47,597 nt of DNA from Phytophthora sp. 'mugwort' (GCA_033558025.1 JAUCEF010000070.1:1-47597); one strand, 5' to 3'. Counted from the first letter of the stretch, positions 29,295 through 39,644 are shown. Translations and numbers: made by a program. Notes: generated by a model not told the origin, from the sequence alone.

Positions 29295-30275
29295 TTAAAT
29301 TAACCAATTAAAACTTATTAAAATACTTGCAGTATATAAAAACCAGGATAATGAAAAAGGTAGAAATACTTTCCAACCTAAACGCATTAATTGGTCATAA
29401 CGATATCGAGGTAAAATAGCTCGAGCAACTACAAATAAAACAACAAAAAAACAAATTTTAATACTAAACCAAAAAGATCCGGGTAAAAAATTAATACAAT
29501 TTATACTAAAAGGGAAAGGTGCTAACCAACCACCTAAAAATAAAATCGTAGTTAAACTACTCATTAATAACATATTAGCATATTCACCTAAAAAAAATAA
29601 TGCAAAACCCATTGCAGAATATTCTACATTATAACCTGAAACTAATTCAGCTTCAGCTTCAGGTAAATCAAAGGGATGTCGATTTGTTTCTGCTAAACAA
29701 GATATAAAAAAAATTATAAAAATAGGAAAAAGAGGAAAACAATACCATACCGTTTTTTGTGCCCAAATAATAGAAATTAAATTTAAAGATTTTGCACAAA
29801 CAATTACTGAAAGAATTGAAAACCCAATAGTTAATTCATATGAAATCATTTGTGCTGTTGATCTTAAAGCCCCTAAAAACGAATATTTAGAATTACTTGA
29901 CCAACCACCTATAATAACACCGTATACACCTAAAGATGAAATTGCTATTAAATATAAAATACCAATATTTAATTCAGTAAAAAACATACCAAAACCTAAA
30001 GGTATTATTGTCCAACTTAATAGACTTAAAAAAAAAGCTAAAATAGGTGCAAATATAAATAAAATTACATCAGCATTACTTGGTAAAATTGTTTCTTTTA
30101 CGAATAATTTAAGACCATCAGCTAATGGTTGTAATAATCCAAAAGTACCTACAACATTAGGTCCTCTTCTTCTTTGAATAGAAGCTAATATTTTACGTTC
30201 AACTAAAGTAAAATAAGCCACAGCAATTAATAAAGGTAATATGAAAATTAAAAATTTTAAAATTGTGTATATCAT
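29295..30275 (-). CDS. nad1: NADH dehydrogenase subunit 1 (copy in right arm)
   Basis: A 326-codon copy identical in protein to nad1 at 27515-28495. It overlaps the truncated nad11 by 4 bases and precedes nad4L by 2, exactly as in the left arm. The lack of any difference points to recent duplication or ongoing copy correction between arms. Confidence 0.97.
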   Translation of the reverse strand: MIYTILKFLIFILPLLIAVAYFTLVERKILASIQRRRGPNVVGTFGLLQPLADGLKLFVKETILPSNADVILFIFAPILAFFLSLLSWTIIPLGFGMFFTELNIGILYLIAISSLGVYGVIIGGWSSNSKYSFLGALRSTAQMISYELTIGFSILSVIVCAKSLNLISIIWAQKTVWYCFPLFPIFIIFFISCLAETNRHPFDLPEAEAELVSGYNVEYSAMGFALFFLGEYANMLLMSSLTTILFLGGWLAPFPFSINCINFLPGSFWFSIKICFFVVLFVVARAILPRYRYDQLMRLGWKVFLPFSLSWFLYTASILISFNWLI

Positions 30276-31843
30276 AATAATTTTGATTGATTTTTGAAAA
30301 TTTTATTAGAATTAATCAATATTTTTGAATATTGTTCTAATATATTTGTATAATAATTATTTTTAATTAATGAATCTAAAAAATTAATATTAATTTTTAA
30401 AAATTTTTTATTAAAACTAAAATTATAAATAATTTTTATTTTTTTTTTTAATAAATAAGGTAAAATATCTTTAATTTTTAAAAAAGCTTCTGATTTAGAT
30501 TGATTTTTATTTAATAAAAATTTATAAAGATTTCTATAAATTATAGAATCTTTACGTTGTTCTATATTTACATTTAAAATTTGTTCATTTTTTTGAATAA
30601 AACCTTCTAAATTAATATACATTCCATTTTTTTCTAAAAAAGTTAATCCAGGTAAAATTAGATTTGAATTTTGAGCATCTTTAGTAAAATGATGTCCTTG
30701 ATAAATAACAAAACTATTTTTAGTTATTTTTAATTTATTTTGTAAATTTGTATTAAATAAATAATATAATTTTGAATTATTTAACATATTTAATGATTTT
30801 GGAAAAGTAATTTCAAAAAAATTAATTAAAGAAGTTTGAAAATTAAAGAAATTAATATTATGGTTAATAAATGATAAATTTTTTAATTTTGATAATAAAA
30901 AAAAACCATTTTTTTGATTTAAAATATTACTACCTATAATAATTAAAGGTTTTTTTGCTTTTTTTAATTGTTTACAAAATACATGTTTTCCTAAAATAAT
31001 ATTTATTAAAGTTTTAAAAGTTAATCCTAAATGTTTTACTGGATAAGTAAAATTAATTTTATTACCGATATATGCTATTTTAAAATTTCCTTTTTTTAAA
31101 CGATTAATTAAATGAATATTTAAAATAGAACCTTCTTGACGAATATCACTACCAATTATTAAACAAACATCAGATTCTTCAATAGATTTTAAAGTATTAT
31201 TAAATAAAAAATTTGAAGCTAAATCAGAATTTATCTTAATTTGTCGATTTTTTAAAAATTGTTCATAATTTACATTTGAAATTCCTAATTTATTTAAATT
31301 TTTTTTTAATAAAAAAAGAGATTCTAAATCAGTTAAATCACCAATAATACTTTTAGCATTAAAACTATCTGTAATTATCAATTTTTTATTAATAATATTT
31401 AGAGCATCTAACCAAGAAATCCTATGAAAATTGTTTTGATTATCTTTTAATAATGGATATTTTAATCGTTGATATTTTAAACTATCAAAAAAATATCTTG
31501 TTTTATCTGATATCCATTCTTTATTAATATTAAAATTAGTTTTAGGTAAAATACGTATAATTTCATTATTAAAAATATCAATTTTAATATTTGAACCAAT
31601 ACTATCTAAAATAGCAATACCCTCTTTTTTTTTTAATTCCCAAGAACGTGCTTTAAAAGTATAGGGTTTAGAAGTTAATGCACCAACAGGACATAAATCT
31701 ACTAAATTACCAGAAAATTCGGATTTAAAAATATTTGAAGAATAAAAATTAATTTCAGTTTTATTACCACGACCTGTTGTACCTAAACCGTCAATTCCAC
31801 AAATTTCATTAGCAAAACGTACACAACGTGTACAATGAATACA
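30272..31843 (-). pseudogene. nad11: 5'-truncated nad11 in the right arm
   Basis: This copy holds nad11 from codon 146 (the Cys of CIHC) to the stop, 523 codons in frame, but lacks the first 145: the 2Fe-2S domain and the His-Cys3 cluster site. Upstream in frame there is a stop within about 25 bases and no ATG; the longest ORF begins only at a TTG at 31381. A functional subunit from this copy is unlikely. It ends 8 bases from the cob stop. Confidence 0.93.
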
Positions 31844-31850
31844 ATTTAAA

Positions 31851-33026
31851 TTATTTATTTTTATTTATTAAAGATTTTTTATTAATATTATAACGTACTA
31901 AATAAGTTTCTAATTTACCTAAAAATGGTATAATTATTATAAAAAAAAAAAAATAATAAATCATACTTATAATACCAATTTCAGTATAAGGATATTCAAC
32001 TGGACATTGTCCAACCCAACCTAATAATAAAAAAGCTATAACTAATAACCAATAACAAATTTTAAATATAGGTCTAAAAGCTGTACTTCTAATTTCAGAT
32101 GAATTTGTAAAAGGTATTGTTAATAAAATAAGTAATGAACCAAACATAGCTATAACACCGCCAATTTTATTAGGAATAGATCTTAAAATTGCATAAAACG
32201 GTAAAAAATACCATTCTGGTACGATATGTAAAGGTGTTTTCATTGGATTTGCTTCAATATAATTATCGGGATGACCTAATGTATTAGGATAAAAAAAAAT
32301 AAAAATAAAGAAAATCAAAAATAAGATCATTAATCCAAATAAATCTTTAGTATAAAAATATGGATAAAAAGGTATATTTTCATTTTTTAATGTAATACCT
32401 AAAGGATTATTTGAACCAACTTCATGTAATAAAATTAAATGTATCAATACGGCACCCACAATTATAAAAGGTAATGTAAAATGTAAACTAAAAAAACGAT
32501 TTAATGTTGGATTATCAACAGCAAATCCGCCCCAAAGCCAATCAACAATATCTTTTCCTATTAAGGGTATTGCAGAAAATAAATTAGTAATAACAGTTGC
32601 ACCCCAAAAACTCATTTGTCCCCAAGGTAAAACATAACCCATAAAAGCTGTAGCCATCATTAAAATAAAAATAATTACACCAGAAGACCATATAGCTTCT
32701 CTTGGTGTGATATAAGAACCATAATATAAACCACGAAAAATATGAATATATACAACAATAAAAAAAAAAGATGCTCCATTTGCATGTGTATATCTAATTA
32801 ACCAACCATTATTTACATCTCTCATAATATGTTCAACACTATTAAAAGCTAAATCAATATGTGGAGTATAATGCATTGCTAAAAAAATACCTGTTAAAAT
32901 TTGTATTACTAACATAATACCAGCTAACGAACCGAATCCAAAAAAATAATTTAAATTAATAGGTGTAGGATAATCTATTAAATGATTATTAAGAATCGCA
33001 AATAATGATTTTTTATTCCATCTCAT
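31851..33026 (-). CDS. cob: Cytochrome b
   Basis: The heme- and quinone-binding core subunit of complex III. I take ATG 33026 ([22 protein letters not shown]), which gives 391 residues and matches the usual start; an in-frame ATG at 33056 would add 10 residues. [19 protein letters not shown] and [22 protein letters not shown] (with the PEWY of the Qo site) are clear, as are the His pairs on helices B and D. It follows nad9 by about 50 bases, and its stop lies at the edge of the inverted repeat. Confidence 0.97.
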   Translation of the reverse strand: MRWNKKSLFAILNNHLIDYPTPINLNYFFGFGSLAGIMLVIQILTGIFLAMHYTPHIDLAFNSVEHIMRDVNNGWLIRYTHANGASFFFIVVYIHIFRGLYYGSYITPREAIWSSGVIIFILMMATAFMGYVLPWGQMSFWGATVITNLFSAIPLIGKDIVDWLWGGFAVDNPTLNRFFSLHFTLPFIIVGAVLIHLILLHEVGSNNPLGITLKNENIPFYPYFYTKDLFGLMILFLIFFIFIFFYPNTLGHPDNYIEANPMKTPLHIVPEWYFLPFYAILRSIPNKIGGVIAMFGSLLILLTIPFTNSSEIRSTAFRPIFKICYWLLVIAFLLLGWVGQCPVEYPYTEIGIISMIYYFFFFIIIIPFLGKLETYLVRYNINKKSLINKNK

Positions 33027-33073
33027 AATATGAAATGAAAAATTACCTAAAAGCAAAAATAATTAATAAAATA

Positions 33074-33640
33074 TTACATATTTATTTTATTATTCCAAGG
33101 ATTATTAAATTCAAATAATCGGTATTGTTGTGATAAATTAATGGGTTCATAAACAACACGTTTTTTTAATTCATTATAAAAAATTTCTAAAAAACCACTT
33201 AAAGGGAAATCTTTACGTAAAGGATGTCCTTCAAAACCATAATCTGTTAAAATCCGTCTTAAATCGGGATGGTATAAAAAAAAAATACCAAACATATCCC
33301 AAACTTCTCTTTCACACCAATTGGCTGATTGATATATTTTTATAATTGAATCTACCGGTTGTAATTCATTAATTATTATTTTAATTTTTAAACGACTATT
33401 AAAACGAATACTTAATAAATTATAAATTATTTCAAAACGTTTTTTTTTATTAATATAATCTATAACACAAATTTCTGATAATACTTTAAATTGAGTATTT
33501 GTATGATTTTTTAAAAAAAATAAAATAGGAATTAAATTTTTTGTAGAAATATTTATACATAATTCATTTTTATATAAAGTATAATTTATTATTGGTAAAA
33601 TCTGTAATAAATATTGACTAAATTTTTTTAATACTTTCAT
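33074..33640 (-). CDS. nad9: NADH dehydrogenase subunit 9 (30-kDa subunit)
   Basis: A 188-residue peripheral-arm subunit of complex I. The family signature is full: SANWCEREVWDMFGIFF, then HPDLRRILTDYGFEGHPLRKDFPL. Same strand as cob and atp9. Confidence 0.97.
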   Translation of the reverse strand: MKVLKKFSQYLLQILPIINYTLYKNELCINISTKNLIPILFFLKNHTNTQFKVLSEICVIDYINKKKRFEIIYNLLSIRFNSRLKIKIIINELQPVDSIIKIYQSANWCEREVWDMFGIFFLYHPDLRRILTDYGFEGHPLRKDFPLSGFLEIFYNELKKRVVYEPINLSQQYRLFEFNNPWNNKINM

Positions 33641-33803
33641 AAATAAAAAATAATTATAAATATTTATAATTATAAATATTTATATATTAAAAAAATAAAT
33701 AATTTTTTTTCTAAAATAAATACTATAACCAGTATTAGTATATATATAACATAAAATACGATAAAAATTAATTTTTATCATATTTTTCAGGATTTAATTT
33801 TAA

Positions 33804-34055
<252 letters not shown>

Positions 34056-34269
34056 TTATTTAAAATATCTTAAAGAATAAACTTTTTTAGAATATTTAAT
34101 TATATAAAAAATTTTAAATTATATATAATATTATTATATACTTTAACTAATTTTAAATTAAAATATAATTTTATTAAAAAAAATTATATTAAAATTAATA
34201 TAGTTAAAATAATTTTATAAAAATTTTTTTAATTTAATAACAATAAATTTTTTTATATTTTTAAATAAT

Positions 34270-34623
34270 TTACCATTCTAAAGCATCACTACACCAAATA
34301 TAAATAAAACCTATAACTAATTCAACTAAAAATTCAATCATAGTCCAAAATCCCCATGAAAAATTTGAACTTAAAGTTAAAACCCAAGGAAAAATAAAAA
34401 CAGCTTCTAAATCAAAAATAATAAAAAGGATAGCTACTAAATAAAATTTTACATCAAAAATTTTTCTAGCATCATCATAAGGATTAAATCCACATTCATA
34501 GGCTGTTAACTTTTCTAAATCATCTTTTTGTTTAATTAAACTAAAAGATAAAATGAAAATTAAAATTGATAAAAATAAACTTAATATTAAGAATATAAAA
34601 ATATTTGAATAATTTAATAACAT
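34270..34623 (-). CDS. nad3: NADH dehydrogenase subunit 3
   Basis: A 117-residue complex I membrane subunit. I start at ATG 34623 (MLLNYSNIFIF); the frame extending to 34716 runs through trnD. LTAYECGFNPYDDARKIFDVKFYL holds the conserved ECGF and Cys loop (readable as YECGFNPYDDAR), and FDLEAVFIFPW the next helix. Confidence 0.96.
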   Translation of the reverse strand: MLLNYSNIFIFLILSLFLSILIFILSFSLIKQKDDLEKLTAYECGFNPYDDARKIFDVKFYLVAILFIIFDLEAVFIFPWVLTLSSNFSWGFWTMIEFLVELVIGFIYIWCSDALEW

Positions 34624-34657
34624 ATTTATAAATTTTTTTAAATATAATAAATTTAAA

Positions 34658-34731
34658 CGGAAAAAACGGGACTTGAACCCGCGACTTATAGCGTGACAAG
34701 CTACCACTCTAACCAACTGAGCTATTTTTCC
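34658..34731 (-). tRNA. trnD: tRNA-Asp (GUC)
   Basis: Acceptor GGAAAAA/TTTTTCC, anticodon loop TTGTCAC giving GTC, G discriminator, T arm GCGGG/CCCGT. Confidence 0.93.
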
Positions 34732-34767
34732 AATATAAAATATTATATCTTATTTTTGTATATTTTA

Positions 34768-35487
34768 TTAATGTAAATTTAAAGCATCATTTATATACAT
34801 ACACGTTAAAATCGTAAACACATATGCCTGAATTAAAGCTACAGCAATTTCTAAACCAACCAATAATACAATAATTATTAATGGAATAAAATGTGCCATA
34901 AAAATAAAACTATTTACATTTAACATAGCCCAAGCAAAACCTGCAATTACTTTTAATAAAGTATGTCCAGCCATCATATTTGCAAATAATCGTACAGGTA
35001 AACTAATTACACGAAAAATGTATGAAACTAATTCAATAGGTACTAAGATGGGAACTAATGCTATACTTGCACCACTAGGTAATAATAAATTTAAAAAATT
35101 AAATTTATGTTTTTTAATTCCAATTAAATTAAAACCTAAATAAATTGTTAATGCTAAAGTAAACGTAATAATTAAATGACTTGTTATAGTAAAACTGTAT
35201 GGAATCATTCCTATTAAATTACATAATAAAATAAAAAAAAAAACAACAAAAATTAATGAAACAAAATATTTACCAGCTTTTCCTATACTAGAATAAGTTA
35301 ATTCAATTGTAATATTAAAAATCATTTCAAAAATTTGTTGAAAACGTGTTGGAATAAATTTAGTTTTTATACATGTAAATATATATAAATAAACTAAACC
35401 TATTACTAAAATTAAAGAAGCATTAGTAAATACAAAAGGTATTTGAAAAATAGGTAAAATTTCAAATTGTTCTAAAGGACTAACCAT
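34768..35487 (-). CDS. atp6: ATP synthase subunit 6 (Fo subunit a)
   Basis: A 239-residue proton-channel subunit. It starts MVSPLEQFEILPIF, and ISLPVRLFANMMAGHTLL holds the essential Arg of the channel; the C-terminal LEIAVALIQAYVFTIL block is present. No long N-terminal extension. Between cox3 and trnD. Confidence 0.98.
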   Translation of the reverse strand: MVSPLEQFEILPIFQIPFVFTNASLILVIGLVYLYIFTCIKTKFIPTRFQQIFEMIFNITIELTYSSIGKAGKYFVSLIFVVFFFILLCNLIGMIPYSFTITSHLIITFTLALTIYLGFNLIGIKKHKFNFLNLLLPSGASIALVPILVPIELVSYIFRVISLPVRLFANMMAGHTLLKVIAGFAWAMLNVNSFIFMAHFIPLIIIVLLVGLEIAVALIQAYVFTILTCMYINDALNLH

Positions 35488-35511
35488 AAAAATTATTAAT
35501 TTTTTAATAAA

Positions 35512-36426
35512 TTAATTACCTCCCCACCAGTAAACTGCTACAAATAAAAATAACCAAACAACATCTACAAAATGCCAATACCAAGCTGCAGCTTCAAAAC
35601 CGAAATGATGTTGTTTTGTAAAATGATGATTAATTAATCTAATAGTACTTACTATAATAAAAATAGTACCTACAATAACGTGAATACCATGAAAACCTGT
35701 TAATAAAAAAAAAGTTGTACCATAAATACTATCAGAAATTGAAAAAGTACTTTCAATATATTCATAGGCTTGAATTAAAGTAAAAAAAAAAGCTAATAAA
35801 ATTGTAATAATTAAACTTAAAATAGCATTTTTTCTATCACCAAAAACTATTGAATGGTGTGCCCAAGTAATAGTTGCCCCAGATGATAATAATATTACAG
35901 TATTTAATAAAGGAATACCCCAAGCATTAACAGTTTCAATACCTAATGGTGGCCATAAAGATCCAATTTCAGGTGTTGGTGCTAAAGCTGAATGAAAAAA
36001 AGCCCAAAAAAAACTAACAAAAAATAGTAATTCACTAAAAATAAATAAAAGCATACCATTTCTTAAACCTAATTGTACTTGTTTAGTATGTTGACCTTCA
36101 TATACAGCTTCTCTAACTATATCACGAAACCAAGTATACATTGTTAAAATAATCATTAAAAATCCTGTTAAAATTAAGAAATTACTGCCAATATAACCAT
36201 GAAAATACATAGCACCACCAAAAGTTAAAAAAAAAAGTCCAAAAGAAATTATAAAAGGCCAAGGACTTGGATCTACTAAATGATAAGGATGTTTTTGTGT
36301 ATTTTGTATATTATTACTAATTTCTTTTAAAATTTTTAAATCATTTTGAAATTTATCGATATTAGAATCATTTGTTGTAGTTTCTATTTGTAAATTTTTT
36401 TTATTAATATAATAATAATTTTTCAT
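35512..36426 (-). CDS. cox3: Cytochrome c oxidase subunit 3 with N-terminal extension
   Basis: A 304-residue complex IV subunit with seven membrane helices. The usual start region QKHPYHLVDPSPWP begins only at residue 44; the first 43 residues are polar (IETTTNDSNIDKFQNDLK) and there is no ATG between. FWAFFHSALAPTPEIGSLWPP, GFHGIHVIVGT and the WHFVDVVWLFLF end are typical. The extension may be a real N-terminal addition or may be removed after translation. Confidence 0.97.
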   Translation of the reverse strand: MKNYYYINKKNLQIETTTNDSNIDKFQNDLKILKEISNNIQNTQKHPYHLVDPSPWPFIISFGLFFLTFGGAMYFHGYIGSNFLILTGFLMIILTMYTWFRDIVREAVYEGQHTKQVQLGLRNGMLLFIFSELLFFVSFFWAFFHSALAPTPEIGSLWPPLGIETVNAWGIPLLNTVILLSSGATITWAHHSIVFGDRKNAILSLIITILLAFFFTLIQAYEYIESTFSISDSIYGTTFFLLTGFHGIHVIVGTIFIIVSTIRLINHHFTKQHHFGFEAAAWYWHFVDVVWLFLFVAVYWWGGN

Positions 36427-36486
36427 AAGAATTTTATAATTTGTAATAATTAATTATTTAATGATAAATAATGTATTTTAAAAAAA

Positions 36487-36918
36487 TTAATCAAAAATAA
36501 GATTAAATTTTAATTTTTTTATATTTTTATAATATTGTTTTTTTGTATTGATTGTTTTACTTTTATTTTTTGAAGTTTGAATAATTTCGTTTGTTATGTT
36601 TTTTAAATTTGCATTTAAAAGTAACCACGATATCGATTTTTTAATTTGTTTATCTTCATTTAAAAGCATTAAAAAATATCTATCTTTTTTTTTTTTTTTT
36701 TTATTTCGTTTTTTATTTGGAATACTTATTGCTTTTAATTTCGGTAATAAATTTTCAATTGATTTAAATAAAATAAAATTCGGTTTTTGTTTTGTAATTT
36801 TTTTTAAAGTAATTAAAATATTTATAAATATGTTTTCAGAACAAGTTTTTTTTCCTTTTTTTAATAACATATTTATAAATAATTTTTTTATTTTATACTC
36901 TTCGTATTTTAGTTCCAT
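36487..36918 (-). CDS. rps7: Ribosomal protein uS7
   Basis: A 143-residue head protein. [19 protein letters not shown] corresponds to the fiN-lm--GKK--A--i block, [11 protein letters not shown] to A-eN--P-v, and [13 protein letters not shown] to the c-terminal Wl---A. It starts 26 bases inside the rps12 3' end. An ORF of 109 codons on the opposite strand is its shadow. Confidence 0.92.
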   Translation of the reverse strand: MELKYEEYKIKKLFINMLLKKGKKTCSENIFINILITLKKITKQKPNFILFKSIENLLPKLKAISIPNKKRNKKKKKKDRYFLMLLNEDKQIKKSISWLLLNANLKNITNEIIQTSKNKSKTINTKKQYYKNIKKLKFNLIFD

Positions 36919-37273
36919 ATTTTGATCTTGATGTTTTTCGAGAATAAATCCCTAATAAATCATATTTACCACGAATTACATGATATTTTACTCCAGGTAA
37001 ATCTTTTACACGACCTCCTCTAACTAATACTATTGAATGTTCTTGTAAAGTATGACCAATACCTGGAATATAAGTAATTATTGTATACCTACTAGATAGG
37101 TGTACTTTTGCTACTTTACGCATAGCAGAATTTGGTTTTTTAGGTGTTGTATTATAAACTTTTAAACAAATACCTTTACGTTGAGGACATTGTTTTAAAG
37201 CTGGACTTTTATTTCTTTTTTTTTTTTCTAAACGTTTTTGTTTTTTTAAAAATAATTGATTAATTGTTGACAT
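36893..37273 (-). CDS. rps12: Ribosomal protein uS12
   Basis: A 126-residue decoding-centre protein. I start at ATG 37273 ([13 protein letters not shown]); the frame up to 37348 runs through trn[26 protein letters not shown] (readable as [16 protein letters not shown]) and [20 protein letters not shown] then [15 protein letters not shown] are the conserved blocks. Ends overlapping rps7 by 26 bases, the bacterial str-operon order. Confidence 0.98.
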   Translation of the reverse strand: MSTINQLFLKKQKRLEKKKRNKSPALKQCPQRKGICLKVYNTTPKKPNSAMRKVAKVHLSSRYTIITYIPGIGHTLQEHSIVLVRGGRVKDLPGVKYHVIRGKYDLLGIYSRKTSRSKYGTKIRRV

Positions 37274-37290
37274 ATTATTTGTTATTTTAT

Positions 37291-37363
37291 TGAATAATAA
37301 CGGACTCGAACCGCTAACATTTTCGGTGTAAACGAAATACTCTACCAATTGAGTTAATTATTC
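37291..37363 (-). tRNA. trnV: tRNA-Val (UAC)
   Basis: Acceptor GAATAAT/ATTATTC, anticodon loop TTTACAC giving TAC, T arm with TTCGAGT loop. Confidence 0.92.
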
Positions 37364-37365
37364 AT

Positions 37366-37439
37366 TGGGCCTAAGTAGATTTGAACTACTGACTTTACAC
37401 TTATCAGGCGTATACTCTAACCAACTGAGTTATAGGCCC
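37366..37439 (-). tRNA. trnI: tRNA-Ile (GAU)
   Basis: Acceptor GGGCCTA/TAGGCCC, anticodon loop CTGATAA giving GAT, T arm AGTAG/CTACT. Reads AUU/AUC. Confidence 0.93.
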
Positions 37440-37441
37440 TT

Positions 37442-37513
37442 TTGAAGTAAAAGGATTCGAACCTTTGATTTTCCGTACCAAAAACGGAGGCCTTACCACT
37501 TGGCTATACTTCA
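37442..37513 (-). tRNA. trnQ: tRNA-Gln (UUG)
   Basis: Acceptor TGAAGTA/TACTTCA, anticodon loop TTTTGGT giving TTG, T arm AAAGG/CCTTT. Confidence 0.92.
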
Positions 37514-37527
37514 AAATAAATAAAATA

Positions 37528-37601
37528 TATGCTTAGAAAGATTTGAACTTTCATTTTATAGATCCGCAATCTAACGCTTTATCCATTTAAGCTATAAGCA
37601 T
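37528..37601 (-). tRNA. trnR: tRNA-Arg (GCG)
   Basis: Acceptor ATGCTTA/TAAGCAT, anticodon loop TTGCGGA giving GCG. By normal wobble this reads CGU/CGC only; no tRNA for CGA/CGG was found although CGA codons occur. Confidence 0.9.
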
Positions 37602-37611
37602 AAGTTTAATT

Positions 37612-37938
37612 TTAATTTTTTTTTATAATTTTAATATTTATTAATGAATTTTTAGATAAAAATTTTTTAATTAAAACTAAAAAATTTAATAAATAAAAAA
37701 TATTTTTAAATTTTATATTAATTTTAGAAGTATAATTTTTATGAATAAAATGTTCACGTGATTTTTTATTTACATGGGGAGATCTTAATAATGTAAAAAT
37801 TTTTTTTTTTTGTTTTGTTTGAAATACACCGGGTATTTGAATATTTTTGAATTTATTAATTTTTTTTAATTTTAATAAATTTTGTTTGAGTTGATTTATT
37901 TTTTGAAATGATTTAAAAGTTATTCTTAAAAGATACAT
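37612..37938 (-). CDS. rps10: Ribosomal protein uS10
   Basis: A 108-residue head protein. The N-terminus YLLRITFKSFQKINQ matches the i-l-sfd---l shape, the middle holds IQIPGVFQTKQKKKIFTLLRSPHVNKKSREHF, readable as KKKIFTLLRSPHVNKKSREHF in parts (TLLRSPHVNKKSREHF), which is the uS10 -t-LrSPHv-KkSREqFe signature. Lies between trnF and trnR(GCG). Confidence 0.95.
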   Translation of the reverse strand: MYLLRITFKSFQKINQLKQNLLKLKKINKFKNIQIPGVFQTKQKKKIFTLLRSPHVNKKSREHFIHKNYTSKINIKFKNIFYLLNFLVLIKKFLSKNSLINIKIIKKN

Positions 37939-37954
37939 ATTTTAATAATAAAAT

Positions 37955-38028
37955 TGTCTGGAGGTGGATTTGAACCACCGACACAAAGATTTTCAGTCTT
38001 TTACTCTAACCAACTGAGCTATCCAAAC
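37955..38028 (-). tRNA. trnF: tRNA-Phe (GAA)
   Basis: Acceptor GTTTGGA/TCCAGAC, anticodon loop CTGAAAA giving GAA, T arm GGTGG/CCACC. Confidence 0.93.
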
Positions 38029-38034
38029 TAAATA

Positions 38035-39528
38035 TTATATTAATAAATATAAATAAATTTTGTTTAAATTTATTAATATAATATTAGGATAAATAAATAA
38101 AAATAAAATAAATTGAGTACTAATTAATAATATTATACTTTGACTTTTATTTATTTGTGAAATATACATTTTTCTAAATATTTTTTCAAAATAAATAATT
38201 TTAATTATTTTTAAATAATAAAAAGAGCTTAAAACACTTATAATAATACCAAAAAATACTAAACTAAAATAATTATTTTTAATAGCTGAAAAAAATATAA
38301 ATAATTTTGAAAAAAAACCCGCTAATGGGGGTATACCAGCTAATGAAAAAATATTTATGATTATAATAATAGCAATTAATTTATTAATAGTATATATATT
38401 TGATAAATCTGTTAAATATTTAATTGGTTTATGATTGATATTTAAAGATAAATAAGAAGTCCATAAATTAATACTTGTTATAATATAAATTATAATATAT
38501 AATAAAATAAATGGAATATTATTTAACATATTTGAAGTAAATCCTATTAATATAAAACCTACATGACTTATTGCACTATAAGCTAATAATCTTTTGATTT
38601 TTTTTTGTTGTAATGCCGATAATGCACCGATTAACATAGATAAAAATGAAATAATATAAAAAAAAATTTCAAAGAAATATGAAATATTAAAAAAAATCTC
38701 AAAAAATAAACGAATTAAAATTCCTATAAAAGCAATTTTTGGTACAATAGCAAAAAAACTTGAAATATTATTTGGAGCACCTTCATATACATCAGGCAAC
38801 CAAAAATGAAAAGGTGTAGCACCTATTTTAAATAAAATACCAACTAAAATAAAAATTAATCCATAAGATAAACTAATTAATATATTTATATTATCTAAAA
38901 AATTTATATTTGATAATATTAAAAAAATATTATTAAAATTTAATGAACCTGTAATAGCATAAATTATTGAAGAACCAAATAGAATAAAACCTGAAGCAAT
39001 TGATCCTAAAATAAAATATTTTAAACCAGCCTCAATTGATAATATCGATTTTTTTTGGGTGGATGTTAATATATAAAAACTTAAACTTTGTAATTCAATT
39101 GCTAAATATAAAGTAATAAAATGATTTGCAGATACCAATAACATTAAACCCAATAATGATATTAACATTAATATATTAATTTCATATGAATTTATTTTTT
39201 GTTGTATTAAATATTTTTGTTGTATTAAAAAACAAATAATTGTTAATAAAATTAAAATTATTTTAATAAATTGTGTAAAATTATTAATAAGTAATACACC
39301 ATTTAATATGTTACTTGAAATATTTGTTATATTTAACGTTAATATTAAAAGAATTAATAATAAATATATTATTATAGTAGTAATATTTTTAATAATCAAA
39401 ATTTTTTGAGCATTTTGATTTTTTTTATAAAAAACACCAAATAATAATAAAATTAATAAAAAAGTTGTTAAAAAAAATTCGGGGATAATAATTTCAAAAT
39501 TATTATTAAAAATTTCCTGAAAAAACAT
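38035..39528 (-). CDS. nad2: NADH dehydrogenase subunit 2
   Basis: A 497-residue antiporter-like proton-pumping subunit of complex I with about 14 helices. Family stretches: ELQSLSFYILTS, EAGLKYFILGSIASGFILFG, KIGATPFHFWLPDVYEGAP with the key Lys, RLLAYSAISHVGFILIGF, and LAGIPPLAGFFSKLFIF. First gene of the minus-strand unit that runs to cob; its start faces nad7 across 116 bases. Confidence 0.97.
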   Translation of the reverse strand: MFFQEIFNNNFEIIIPEFFLTTFLLILLLFGVFYKKNQNAQKILIIKNITTIIIYLLLILLILTLNITNISSNILNGVLLINNFTQFIKIILILLTIICFLIQQKYLIQQKINSYEINILMLISLLGLMLLVSANHFITLYLAIELQSLSFYILTSTQKKSILSIEAGLKYFILGSIASGFILFGSSIIYAITGSLNFNNIFLILSNINFLDNINILISLSYGLIFILVGILFKIGATPFHFWLPDVYEGAPNNISSFFAIVPKIAFIGILIRLFFEIFFNISYFFEIFFYIISFLSMLIGALSALQQKKIKRLLAYSAISHVGFILIGFTSNMLNNIPFILLYIIIYIITSINLWTSYLSLNINHKPIKYLTDLSNIYTINKLIAIIIIINIFSLAGIPPLAGFFSKLFIFFSAIKNNYFSLVFFGIIISVLSSFYYLKIIKIIYFEKIFRKMYISQINKSQSIILLISTQFILFLFIYPNIILINLNKIYLYLLI

Positions 39529-39644
39529 AATGTAATAAAAGAAATAAATATTTTAAAAATACTTACTTACTATATATGCTATATATTTATAAAAAAATTA
39601 ATTTATAAATATTATATTTTTATTAAAAAAAAAAAAAAAAAAAA
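39529..39644. promoter_or_regulatory. Divergent nad2/nad7 gap, candidate bidirectional promoter
   Basis: This 116-base gap separates two long units read away from each other. It holds TATATGCTATATA at 39573-39585, close to the TATATGGTATATA in the rpl2/rps13 gap, and an A run of 21 (39625-39645) running into the nad7 ATG. Promoter role is inferred from position. Confidence 0.45.

Larger units (their letters stand above)
28929..31843 (-). repeat. Large inverted repeat, right arm
   Basis: Reverse complement of the left arm, with one 67-bp unit fewer. Identity ends at 31843 in the middle of nad11; eight bases further on is the cob stop codon. Different unique sequence flanks the two arms (nad11 N-part against cob), so the repeat is not simply one read folded back on itself. 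Confidence 0.95.

Noticed and set aside
30272..31381. 369-codon ORF as a second functional nad11
   Set aside because: It begins at an internal TTG within the duplicated part and lacks all N-terminal iron-sulfur sites; it is the open part of the truncated copy.
36596..36925. 109-codon plus-strand ORF
   Set aside because: It is antisense to rps7, which carries conserved motifs.
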